NCBI GenBank assembly: GCA_030068145.1
Contig: JAPJBO010000419.1
Location: forward strand, 62,001 to 126,000
DNA from: Diplonema papillatum
Lineage: Eukaryota > Euglenozoa > Diplonemea > Diplonemida > Diplonemidae
DNA length: 64,000 nt
Direction of reading: 5' to 3'
The translations under genes and the position numbers were made by a program. Of the stretch, positions 31,560-42,500 are shown in pieces. Each line of letters begins with the position of its first letter. Positions within the stretch are counted from its first letter, which is position 1. The notes below the pieces were generated by a model. It was not told the origin of the DNA, searched no databases, and saw only the letters and a list, made by a program, of their open reading frames with translations.

Positions 31560-31864
31560 ACGCGGTAGGGGACGGCCTAACCGTGAAGTATTGCGAGAAG
31601 CACAGGATGGCGCAGTGCGGGACGTGCAAGATGATCGCGGTATGCTGCAGGAACTCACACCGCGGATGCCTGCAGCACGATATGCCGATATGCGGAGTCG
31701 GCGGCGAAGAGACGGAAGCGCGGGCCTTCGCCCCCGGGGACGCCCGAAGCGACACCGAAGTCGAGACGCAAGCTGCGACCATCGGCCCAAAGCGCCACAA
31801 GGGAAGCGGCGGATGCCGGCGCCAACACCGCCATCGAGAACGCCGCAGAAGGCGACGACACTAG
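31560..31864 (+). CDS. Possible exon with Cys/His-rich (B-box-like) segment
   Basis: The plus-strand frame reads TVKYCEKHRMAQCGTCKM, then IAVCCRNSHRGCLQHDMPIC, followed by an acidic/basic low-complexity tail (ERRRRRRH) and a stop. The spacing C-x2-H-x4-C-x2-C-x5-C...H-x2-C-x2-H is like a compressed B-box or other zinc-binding module. No ATG starts the domain, so it would have to be a 3' exon. It may equally be a chance frame. Confidence 0.3.
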
Positions 31865-34800
31865 GACGGCCGCTGCAACGAAGCGGCGGCGTAAGGACTC
31901 GCCATCATCGAAGACAGAGACGTGCACTCCGCGGCGGGCAGAGGTGCAAGATAAGGTACCGGTGACGAAGAGAGATAGCAGTCACGAAAGAGAGCAGATA
32001 CAGATTATAGCCACAGGCTCTTTGCATGCTAACCCTAACCACCAGGACCAGGGGCAGTTACCGTCGAAGACGGCGATTCGAGCGAGGAGTAAGGTTGATA
32101 ACCAAAATGAGAGGCACGATGGCCATCCTGAAAGCAGGGTTGCAGGATGATGCTTGGCCGAGGATAAGGTTGCTATGGCGACTGGGACAGAGAGATAACG
32201 CAAGATAGAGAGTCCTCCTTATGGGGTGGTCACGCCTTCGCAGTCCCAGGGCCTCCACCCACCTGCATACGGTCGTCGACTGACCTTTCCCGAGACGAGT
32301 TGGAATGCGGGTACCATCTTTCCGGAGATTCCGGTTCCGTACACTACAACTCCCCACATAAGTGAACGAACGTGGACTCCGAAGTGGACACTCCTTTCAA
32401 CCGGGTGCACGAATTCAGAATTCCGGGATGGGTTGACCCACTGTTTCCGATGCGGCTTCCAATCATCGAAGGCTAAACTCGGGTGCAGGAGCGGTGCTCG
32501 TCGTTCGGGACCAGATGGGGGACTGGGTCTGCCCGGTTTACACGTGACTGCTGCAGCGTGGTCAGAAGTGGGAAGGTCATCGGGAGATGGCGGGCGCGAA
32601 TACTTCTTGCCCAAACCAAAACCCAAGAGGGAATTGGAGAGTTTGACATAAGAATGGCAAACTCGTGGTACCGAAGGTTGCAACCGCAAACAGAAGAGTC
32701 AGATGATGGTTGAACCTGCGCACATGCACAAGACGCGTCCTGTCCAGACTCCTCCCTGTGTCCAAGGACTCAAAGGCAGGTCCTGCAGGTTTTCCAGCAA
32801 CTGCTGGTTCGCCTTGAGGCCCTCTGAATCCGCAGGCTGCAGGGTATGCCTCAACAACTGCCTAGGAGTCCAAGCTACAGTGGTAGATGCATCCGAGTTC
32901 TTTCGCACGGTGAGGTGGCCAAGGAAGAGGATCGGAGGAGGAGGAACACGGACGGCTCAAGAGAGCCGCGTCCGAAGCACACTAGTACACCTACCTGCAC
33001 ACCTCACCCACTTGCCCGCCCATCCACCCACCCGTACCCACCTGTTCATCCATCCACCGACCTGCCCACCCATCTGTCCACTCAATTACCAACCTATACA
33101 CCTGCCCACCCACCGGCAGCCCCACTTTGTCCCACGAAAATTGGGCTGAGTATCGGGGAGTTTCGGGGAACTTACCAGGAGTCCGGACCATGTGGCTAGC
33201 GCTTGAAAATAGGACACTTGTGGGAAAATTTCGAAAATAGGTGTCTCAATTACACGGGGGGAAAATGTTTCTTGGGGGGGGGGGGTTAGGGGGTCCAATG
33301 GCCAAAGGAAAAAGCGTGGTGTTTAAACGGGAGGCAAGAAAAGGCCAAAACAGCGCCCTTCGAAGCCCGGAACGGTGCTGGAAATATGCTGGGGGGTATC
33401 AAACACCGGGGGTATGCGGTATTCCCTCTCAGCAAATGCGTAAACATGGATTTCAGGCCGTTTTGTGTTTCCCGCAGCCCCAAATAAATCATCAAAACGT
33501 TCCTTCGACTTTCAGCGGTCGGTTGCGGCAGAACTGACCCACGCCTCCTGCAAATCCATATTTGTGGACCCGTCTGAGAATTGACTTACGTGATTCCCAC
33601 TTCATCTTCTGTCTTGCCTTCGCAAAACTCGTGTTTTCGACTTCGAGCTCACATCCCAGTTGCGGCACTGTTCGACGGCAATACCCAGGTTTTGCTCCGG
33701 AGGTCAACTTTTGAAGATGGAACGTCGGTTCGAGCCTGGTTCCAGCGTTGCCAAGTTGCCAAAACACCAAGCGGCAGTCATTGGTAGCTCAAGTTGCCTT
33801 TGGGGATTGGTAGCCCGGATCATTGGTATTCTGAAGTATCTTTCCAAGCAGCTGACCGAGCTTCCAAAGTTCTTAATTGCTGCATTCCGTATGCAATGAA
33901 GAGCGAGAGAGAGACGACGAGGATGAAGGGTGTTGAGGGCAGAAGGCGGCTATTCAGGGAGATTTGGAGCATTTGGGTCAAACAGGTGCGGATTCCATGG
34001 ATCTGCTTGTTGAAACTACATGCACTGCACGTCATGACGGTGCCAACTGATTTCTCAACCACAGACGACAGAGCAGGCACACAGTCGACGAAGCAGCTTG
34101 AAGTCAAACAAAAACACTTTCTCCGCTGTCTGCTCCCAGGCCGGCACCTCTGAACGTCACTGCCAGCAGTACCATTGTTGGGGACCACTCTCGCCCGACT
34201 AAACGCTTCTCGGCGTTCGAAACTCCTCGAGCTCTTCTTCGCGCTGTTTGCCTTTCTGTTTTGCCTGCGCACAGTATCCGGCCCAGTATCCTGTAAGGCG
34301 GTGTTCTGACTGTCGGAACCATAAAATGTGGCCAAGGAGCCGTACAAACGAGTCTGCCTGGGCTTCCAACCTTCCGAGCAGGCCGGCAGAGTCCACCAAT
34401 CCCAGTCTGCTCAGAATTTCAGCTCGTTCGCGGACTGTCTCGTCGGCAACATTGAGTCGCGTTTCGCTCGTCAGGGGGTCGCTTTCAGCTTTTTGTTCAC
34501 GTTTTAAGTTCACTCCGCTACGGCTCGTCCGGCAAGATGACACAGGGGGGTGTTTGGGCGCCCCCCCGAGCTCGTATTTCCTTCTTAACCTCCCCGAAAG
34601 TCTGGAAAAAACAAAGTTCCGTACCTAAAACCCTTTCGATTACGTTTTCCAGAGTGGCTTGAAGTTATAACGCCCTCTTACAACAAAACAGAGACTGGTG
34701 CCGATGGCAAGGCAGAGCGCACAACAAGGAGGCGAATATATCGACCCGCCCACTCCCAACGCAGTTGAGTGATGACTGAGGCTAGAGAACGAATCCACGG

Positions 34801-35250
34801 CCAGTGCCACCATCACCCACTGCGACTTGCCAGGCAAGCTAGTTCAACGGCCTGATCAATCCCTCAAGGTGCGCAAGTCCTTCAAGATACGAAGTAGCTA
34901 AGTCTCGTTCTACAAAGTCTGCGGACTTGGGGAAAGGTACTCTGCAGACCAGACAACCACAACTGCGCAACAGTGCCCAGATAGGTCAGAACTCTCTCGC
35001 TTCGGGACAAAACCGGCTTTCGTGGTCAACTACATCGCCCTAACAGCTACGGTCAGTGCACGAGGCGAAATCGTGATCCATGTTCGGTTTGCTTGCCAGC
35101 GACAGTTCTTCGTTTATGAACCGCGCCTGAATACTTCACTTTTTCTCCGACAGGGTAACCCACTGCTCTACGTTCATTGCAGCAGGATACGCCCCCTCAC
35201 ACAGCAGGTTGCAGCTGCTGGCTGTCGCAAAAGAAGGCTCTTGCGTTGTC
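31865..35250. other. Intergenic; possible exon at 34.2-34.55 kb and a pyrimidine-rich tract
   Basis: 32985-33115 is a degenerate CCCACCTG-type tract. A minus-strand frame at 34199-34543 (reads ETVRERAEILSRLGLVDSA and YWAGYCAQAKQKGKQREEE) looks like a charged helical exon but has no ATG and no family. Nothing else supported. Confidence 0.35.
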
Positions 35251-35252
35251 CC

Positions 35253-35519
35253 TTACTTCAGAGTAACGCTTCCGCCTGCTTCTTCGATCTTTGCCTTCAT
35301 CGCCTCGGCGTCAGCCTTGGGTATTCCTTCCTTCACAACGGCCGGAGCGCCAAGAACGATTCGCTTGGCTTCCTCTAGGCTAAGACCCGTGATCACCCGA
35401 AGCGTCTGGATCACCTTGATTGAATGCGTTCTGTCCGCCACGGCAGTCAACTCGACATCGAAGCTCGTTTGTCCAACCGCTTCGACAGCTCCGGCTTCCG
35501 GAACCGCAGAGTACACTGC
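35253..35519 (-). CDS. Ribosomal protein bL12, C-terminal-domain exon (organelle type)
   Basis: This is the terminal exon of a nuclear gene for a bacterial-type L7/L12 stalk protein, so presumably a plastid or mitochondrial ribosome subunit. After a hinge rich in Ala, Val, Glu and Gly comes TSFDVELTAV, then IKVIQTLRVITGLSLEEAK, VLGAPAVVKEGIPKADAE and KIEEAGGSVTLK. That is the full L12 C-terminal domain that contacts elongation factors. I place the exon start at 35519 after GCGCAG because the tandem duplicate upstream copies sequence only up to that point. The frame itself is open to 35633. The N-terminal dimerisation domain is not visible and must lie on unrecognised exons at higher coordinates. 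Ends in Lys and a stop at 35253. Confidence 0.8.
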   Translation of the reverse strand, partial: AVYSAVPEAGAVEAVGQTSFDVELTAVADRTHSIKVIQTLRVITGLSLEEAKRIVLGAPAVVKEGIPKADAEAMKAKIEEAGGSVTLK

Positions 35520-36040
35520 CTGCGCAATGCCGTCTTTTACCTGCGTCGCGTTCGGGGCGTCCACCGCACGGGATGCATCGTCCTTCGAGTGAGAGTAGAA
35601 GTCACTCCAGTGGCTTTGCATGCCGGAAGCCAATGCCCTACAGCGTTTTTTGCTTCAACTTTTGCCCCTGAACGGAGAGCCGGTTCATACCCTCCTGGTG
35701 AACAACGGCAGGCAATTCGATGCAGTTCCAGGGGAGTGATCCCAAAGCAAACTGGACCCCTTCCCGAGTGCCCTGCCTGCGCAACGCCGTCTTTTACCTG
35801 CGTCGCATTCGGGGACGTCCACCGCACGGGATGCATCGTCTTTCGAGTGAGGTTTTGCATGCCGGAAGCCAAAGTCCTACAGCGGTTCGTGCTTCACCTT
35901 TTGCCCTCCTCCTGGCGAACAACAGCAGGCAATTCGATGCAGTTCCAGGGACAACGAGGATGGATCGGCTTTCCCGAAAAAGAACATCTTGACCCCAAAG
36001 CAAACTGGACCCCTTCCCGTGGTGCGGCGCCCCGCTGCTC
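35520..36040 (-). repeat. Tandem duplication upstream of the bL12 exon
   Basis: 35519-35680 recurs at 35775-35910 (minus-strand reading of both includes NATQVKDG.AQA). 35700-35765 recurs at 35925-36015 (CAGGCAATTCGATGCAGTTC and CCAAAGCAAACTGGACCCCT). The period is about 220-256 bp, with small indels. The duplicated part looks intronic. Confidence 0.8.
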
Positions 36041-36845
36041 TGGTTAGGTTGCCTGTAGTATGGCAAAAGGAACGGTCCTCGTTTGAAACAGTTTCCCCCC
36101 GCGTTTTGCGGAAAGGCAAAAGCAAAACGACAAGAAACGGGGAAAAGGGACGGCGTCCGCTCGGTGGAGGGTGTTCGCAACCAGTGATAACCAGCCACAG
36201 CAGGGCGGGTGGAACGTTACGCTTTGGCGAACTGCTTTTTCTTCCTACTAGGCCAGCAGCGGTGCTACCCGTCTCTCAAGGTTCTCGAAGAACACTTCCG
36301 GATTTAGGGTCTTGCACTACACGAAACAACGAGCGATCTCACCTAACGAAAGCTGGTGAACATGATACGGTGAGGTTCTTGAACAAATTCGTCCAAAACT
36401 GCTTCCAATCAACTATTGATCCCTCTCTCCTTATACGGAGGGGACGAAGGTGATGTGGTTGGTTTCGACTTAACCGTGTTCCGGAAATGTTCCTCTTCAG
36501 TACAACACTGTACTCAGCAGCAACAACAACAATGCTGCTTAAAAAAAAAAGAGAAAAGAGAGGGAAAGCATCGCATCCGGTGACATGCATAGGTGACGTT
36601 GTGGACTCAGCAAAGCTGAAAAGGTATGCCTTTCTTTTTTGTGTGTCCGGCGGGTATTTCTTCGTTTTCTTCTTCGCACTTCTGCCGTTTGCGCCGCGCT
36701 CCCCTCCAGGGGCAAGGGGTAGAGGAGTGCCAAACGAGTGCGACTGGCGCAGAACTCTCGGGTATTTTTTTCGAGCCTCGAAAGGATCGGCACTTTTTTA
36801 TTTCGGGGGGGGGGGGGAGGGCGGGGGGGAAAGGACAGGGGTGTT

Positions 36846-37075
36846 AGTTCAGAGGTTCCCGGGGTTTTGCAGATCTTGACCGTTTACAGGGGGTGGCGTT
36901 CTGGCCGACGTGTCGTTTGGGGCGGAGCTGGCATCTCCGCAACTTTGCGCAAAGTAGCCGTGGCCTGTATCTGCCAATCTGTCCTCCATCGCCCCCGGCG
37001 CCTTCGCGCGTGCCATTGTAAAAATAACCCCCCTCCCCCCCCACACCTATCGTGAAAACGCTGTGTTTTTGCAAA
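36846..37075. repeat. Dispersed repeat D (copy 1, split by element C)
   Basis: Shares GGGGCGGAGCTGGCA, a CCACACCTATC-type pyrimidine tract and GAAAACGCTG with 60300-60500. Its continuation GACCGTCGGTCT...CTGCAACGT lies at 37345-37370, beyond the inserted element C. Confidence 0.7.
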
Positions 37076-37077
37076 AA

Positions 37078-37313
37078 TTTCTGACGGTCTTACTTTTTTT
37101 TGCATAAGCACCGGCTTTGTAGGAAATACTTGAGGAGACTGCCAGTTGCGAAATCTCAAAGGAGGTAAATGCGCTGTAGCCCACACGAAACGCAGGTAAT
37201 TCTGGGTTCAGTGGCGGGCGTAAGCGTTCAACAACAAAAAGGCCCACCGCAGTTGTGTTGTTTTCTCCCCCTCTAGCCTCCGTCGAAATGAGCACAAGGC
37301 AGTCCCTCGAGTA
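37078..37313 (-). mobile_element. Short element C (copy 1), inserted in repeat D
   Basis: Reverse complement of 61143-61370: begins AAAATACTCGAGGGACTGCC, contains GAACGCTTACGCCCGCCAC and TTTCGTGTGGGCTAC, and ends CCTCAAGTATTTCC, AAAGCCGGTGCTTATGCA and a run of A. It splits a copy of repeat D. Confidence 0.85.
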
Positions 37314-37375
37314 TTTTCCCCGGTCGCCCCGGTTTGCAGATTGAGACCGTCGGTCTAAAGCTGCAACGTGAACTA

Positions 37376-37959
37376 ACCCCCTGCGGAAAGGAGCTGTGGA
37401 TGCCGGGTGGAATGAACTTCGTTATCGCCGCTCCGCGATATGCAAAATCGATGTGATGCCATGCCGAACGTAAAAAAGCCAAACACAATGATGCGCCTGC
37501 CCTCTCCCGAAACGTCCGGGCAAGGCGGTGGGTGATGACACTCGCTCGGGATAAGCGCGAGGCAGTAGCCACGTGCATGTGCTGGTGCTCGTTGGAAGAA
37601 AACGATCAATTATTTCTCAGTGACCCTCGCAAGCTGGGCTGCTGACGATTGCGGTCTATTTGGCCTTCTTCGCCATCTGCTTGTTGATGTTGGCGATCTG
37701 CGTGTGTTGGAATTCGTGCTATTGTAGGTGTACAGGTCCAGTATTTTAGAGCTACCACTAGGCTGAGAACAATATGGGGGAAAAGCAAACTGGTGCACAG
37801 TAAACGTAGGTGCTCGTGTCTTGTACAAGTGGTAGTACTCGTTGCAACAGTTTGGATTTAATATGCACCAACCATCTGTGACGACAGACTGCAGAAGTCG
37901 CTACGAATGGAAGGACATCTTCTAAGATCTTCGATCGTATACGACTACTAATGACCTGG
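37376..37959. other. Intergenic, nothing recognised
   Basis: No coding frame or repeat I can support. Confidence 0.4.
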
Positions 37960-37964
37960 TGTTG

Positions 37965-38620
37965 TTTGTGCGTGCCGGTTGATCGTTTTCCCACTTGTTT
38001 TTACCCGGTGTCATGTTCAGGTGAGGAATTTCGATCAACCCCGAAACACGCGCCGACGTGAATGCCGCAGACGCCTGACAATCACACTAATGCAACAAAT
38101 ATCGGTGGGTGGTGACCCCTCCGAACAGTCTCCCTGGCCCTGGCCCACGCCTGATGCCGCAACCCCTTAACCCGGGCGGCGGCGCTTTGGCATGAGCCAG
38201 GAACCTCAAGGGGAGCAGCGCGAGAGGCATCATCCACGCTTCAAAGGCCCACACACTAATGCAACAAATATATAATCCTGCTGTCAGCAGGCACGAATGC
38301 TGCAGACAAGGCTGGTAACTCTGCCCTCCTTCTCGCGAATAAGAATGGTCGCGAAAGCATCGTGAAACACCTGTTTGGGGATCTAAATCGGAGTTGCCAA
38401 CTCTCCTCGAGGTGGTCCCCGTCAACGTGTGCAAGCACGGCTAATGGCAAAACGTGCGCAGTGCCTGCTCAGGGTAGTTGAAGGCCTGTCAGTAGTCCCG
38501 AGGGACGATAGTACTAATGCAATCCCTTGCTAAACCTGTTGTCAGGAGGTGCTGCCTACATCTTTTTAGCCTGCACAATACATTGAAGGGCAACCCGCAA
38601 GATGGTTAATATTCTCCTCC
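37965..38620 (+). repeat. Dispersed repeat G, expanded copy
   Basis: The left part (GTGCCGGTTGATCGTTTTCC, CCCCGAAACACG) and right part (TTTTTAGCCTGCACA, GGGCAACCCGCAAGAT, then TTAATATT) match the compact copy at 42605-42760. In between is about 500 bp carrying CACTAATGCAACAAATAT twice (38083 and 38254). Confidence 0.65.
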
Positions 38621-39148
38621 TTGGTGTGCGTCTCGTGTTGCAAATAGCACCAGTCTCAGTGCCGCTGCGTAAAAGGGTAAGTTTAAAACGAACCAACTGT
38701 TAATGATCTTCGTGTGTTTGCCACATTTCCATCGTGGCGCCTCAGGACACGGAAAGCCAGGGGGCGGGATGGTGGGTAAGCAAGAGCGTGAGCGGTTGTG
38801 TGAGGGAGCGAGAGGCCCTGTTTCACAGTATAGCACTAGTCGGTTAATATTAATCTTCTAAGACTAGCGTCTTATACGACTAGTAAAATTTACTCTAAAA
38901 AACGGATCTGGCGCTTCCTTTGTTTGTGCGCACTTACGGCTCCTCCGTGGGCCACTCAACCGCGGCCACGTCCTTTCATTTCACAGTAGAAAGATCAATG
39001 TCGTCACGATGAACGGCGGGCATTTTCACTTACGTCCCTTTTTTTGTTTGTGCGCACTTCCTTCAAACCTGTTTGTTCATCTAACGGGAGTGAGGATAGT
39101 ACGCTGTCATCGACAAATTGCATTTGTTAGACACAAACAAGTACAGTG
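38621..39148. other. Intergenic, 3' flank of the TyrRS gene
   Basis: Nothing recognised. TTTTTTTGTTTGTGCGCACTT occurs near 39040 and a variant near 38918. Confidence 0.4.
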
Positions 39149-39582
39149 TCACACCTGGGTTTCGAGTGTCTTGAATGCGCTGTCCTTTGACAGCGTGGCG
39201 CGGAGGTCGGCGACGACAGACTTCAACAGCGTTTGCACGGCTGCCTTCAGGTCGCCGGGGTGGATGGAGCCGGAGGCGTACAGGGCGCTGAGGTCCTTCG
39301 GCTCCACGGACAGCTCGTTCTGCTCCTTCTGGGGGATCGAGAGCGGTTTGCCCACGTATTCGGACAGGGCGACGCCGAGGGCGACGACGGGGTTGCCCTC
39401 CGAGACGGCCGGCGTGCAGAACGCCTTCTTGACCTTCGGCGTGAAGATGGCTTCGACCTCGTCGCAGAAGACGATGCTCGCCTTTGCTGTTTCGGGGAAC
39501 TTGCCGTCGGTGGAGGCTTCCAAGTCCAGCATCCCGTCCTTCATGCACGGTACGACGTCAGCAGCCTCCACGCAACGAGCAC
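39149..39582 (-). CDS. TyrRS exon 4 (pseudo-module C-terminal half)
   Basis: The acceptor is CGCTCAG ending at 39583, so the exon begins GTGCTCG and completes a Gly codon. It reads ARCVEAADVVPCMKDGMLDL, EASTDGKFPETAKASIVF and EPKDLSALYASGSIHPGDLK, the last being the usual TyrRS C-terminal segment (an ESGxLHPGDLK-type stretch). Stop TGA at 39151-39149. KFPET replaces KMSKS. Confidence 0.75.
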
Positions 39583-42500
39583 CTGAGCGAGTTTCCGTAT
39601 TCTTCGTGGGGCGATCCTAGTGTATTGCGCAAGAGGAAGGCAAAAGGAACTGTCTGCACCCCGGACTCCACTCCGGATCGCGGGAGTGGTTTTGCGGTCG
39701 TTTGTGCGGTCGGCCTCACTTGGTACTGAAAAGATGCGCCCGCAAAGAGGAGACACTTTCCGGCTGCTGTGGTCTCGGTGAGCTGCTACAGCAGCTGCCG
39801 TACCTTTTCGACGGAAAACGCCGCTTAAACTGCGCAAGGCCCGCACTCGGACGGGAACTCGGCGGCTACCAACCGGCGTGCATCCGAGTTTACTCCCTCA
39901 ATGCGGGAGTGGCCCCCTCAATGCGGGAGTGGGACTCCCTCAATGTGGGAGTGGGACCCCCTCAATGAGGGAGTGGAACTCCCTCAATGCGGAAGTGGGA
40001 CCCCTCACTGAGGAAGTGAATGAGGAAGTGGAACCCCCTCAATGCGGAAGTGGAACCCCTCAATGAGGGAGTGGGACTCCCTCAATGAGGAAGTGGGACC
40101 CCTCAATGAGGGAGTGGGACCCCTCAATGCGGAAGTGGGACCCCTCAATGAGGAAGTGGGACCCCACAATGAGGGAGTGGGACCCCTCAATGCGGAAGTG
40201 GGACCCCTCAATGAGGGAGTGGGACCCCCTCAATGAGGAAGTGGAACCCCCTCAAAGCGGAAGTGGGACCCCTCAATGAGGGAGTGGGACTCCCTCAATG
40301 AGGGAGTGGGACTCCCTCAATGAGGAAGTGGAACCCCCTCAATGAGGAAACCCCCTCAATGAGGAAGTGGAACCCCCTCAAAGCGGAAGTGGTTCCCCTC
40401 AATGAGGGAGTGGGACTCCCTCAATGAGGGAGTGGGACCCCTCAATGAGGGAGTGGGACTCCCTCAATGAGGAAGTGGGACCCCTCAATGAGGGAGTGGG
40501 ACCCCTCAATGAGGGAGTGGGACCCCCTCAATGAGGAAGTGGAACCCCCTCAAAGCGGAAGTGGGACCCCTCAATGAGGGAGTGGGACTCCCTCAATGAG
40601 GAAGTGGGACCCCTCAATGAGGGAGTGGGACCCCCTCAATGAGGAAGTGGAACCCCCTCAAAGCGGAAGTGGGACCCCTCAATGAGGGAGTGGGACTCCC
40701 TCAATGAGGGAGTGGGACTCCCTCAATGAGGGAGTGGGACCCCCTCAATGAGGAAGTGGAACCCCCTCAAAGCGGAAGTGGGACCCCTCAATGAGGGAGT
40801 GGGACTCCCTCAATGAGGAAGTGGGACCCCTCAATGAGGGAGTGGGACCCCCTCAATGAGGAAGTGGAACCCCCTCAAAGCGGAAGTGGAACCCCTCAAT
40901 GAGGGAGTGGGACTCCCTCAATGAGGGAGTGGGACTCCCTCAATGAGGGAGTGGGACCCCCTCAATGAGGAAGTGGAACCCCCTCAAAGCGGAAGTGGGA
41001 CCCCTCAATGAGGGAGTGGGACTCCCTCAATGAGGAAGTGGGACCCCTCAATGAGGGAGTGGGACCCCCTCAATGAGGAAGTGGAACCCCCTCAAAGCGG
41101 AAGTGGGACCCCTCAATGAGGGAGTGGGACTCCCTCAATGAGGGAGTGGGACTCCCTCAATGAGGGAGTGGGACCCCCTCAATGAGGAAGTGGAACCCCC
41201 TCAAAGCGGAAGTGGGACCCCTCAATGAGGGAGTGGGACTCCCTCAATGAGGAAGTGGGACCCCTCAATGAGGGAGTGGGACCCCCTCAATGAGGAAGTG
41301 GAACCCCCTCAAAGCGGAAGTGGAACCCCTCAATGAGGGAGTGGGACTCCCTCAATGAGGGAGTGGGACTCCCTCAATGAGGGAGTGGGACCCCCTCAAT
41401 GAGGAAGTGGAACCCCCTCAAAGCGGAAGTGGGACCCCCTCAAAGCGGAAGTGGGACCCCCTCAATGAGGGAGTGGGACCCCCTCAATGAGGAAGTGGAA
41501 CCCCCTCAAAGCGGAAGTGGGACCCCTCAATGAGGGAGTGGGACTCCCTCAATGAGGGAATGGGACTCCCTCAATGAGGGAGTGGGGCCCCCTCCATGAG
41601 GAAGTGGGACCCCTCAATGAGGGAGTAGGACTCCCTCAATGAGGGACCCCCTCAATGAGGAAGTGGAACCCCCTCAAAGCGGAAGTGGGACCCCTCAATG
41701 AGGGAGTGGGACTCCCTCAATGAGGGAATGGGACTCCCTCAATGAGGGAGTGGGACCCCCTCAATGAGGAAGTGGGACCCCTCAATGAGGGAGTAGGACT
41801 CCCTCAATGAGGGACCCCCTCAATGAGGAAGTGGAACCCCCTCAAAGCGGAAGTGGGACCCCTCAATGAGGGAGTGGGACTCCCTCAATGAGGGAGTGGG
41901 ACCCCCGCAATGCGGGAGTGGCCACTCCCGCATTGACTTAGTATATGGCTGCTGAAGTCCGGGGTGTGGATGTGGGTAGAACTGTGTGGAGGAGTCACCC
42001 CTCGCAGGGACAAGCCCTGGAACAACCGAGAGGCGGTGAGGCCTGAAACAGCCTGGCTGAGACACTATAGCAACGATCTAGCAATCGACTGACGGTATCT
42101 AGAGTTCGAGGCCAAAAACCACTGGCCGACGGAAGTCGGCAAAACTGGATCCGCAACTTCGGGAACTTTTCCGGAGTTGGGGCTTGCACTGATGACAACG
42201 AAGTAACGGACGATCATCATCAACTGACCAAAGGTGATGAAAATGACAAAAGCCAAAGTTTCTTGTTCTTCGCGTGTACACGGTACAAACCTCTCTGGGC
42301 GGGTTTCCTGTACTAGCACTTTTTCGTTGGCCTCGTTTTCTCTTTCATGTGCAACCGTTGTTGTCCGGCAATGTTCCCATGGGGTCGGTAGAGATGTACT
42401 ATTAAGAAACATCTGCGCAGCCGACGACCTGGCCCGTGTTGCAAACACGGAAGGGGAAGAGACGCAAAAGCGACCGCACGAAGACGATGGCTCAAATGAG

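Noticed and set aside
32025..32041. Telomere-like CTAACCCTAACC
   Set aside because: Only about two units, in the middle of unrelated sequence.
39878..42065. Repetitive proteins encoded by the minisatellite (MREWDPS-type repeats)
   Set aside because: Frames exist in several registers on both strands only because the monomer lacks stops. They end at monomer-length changes and have no flanking coding sequence.
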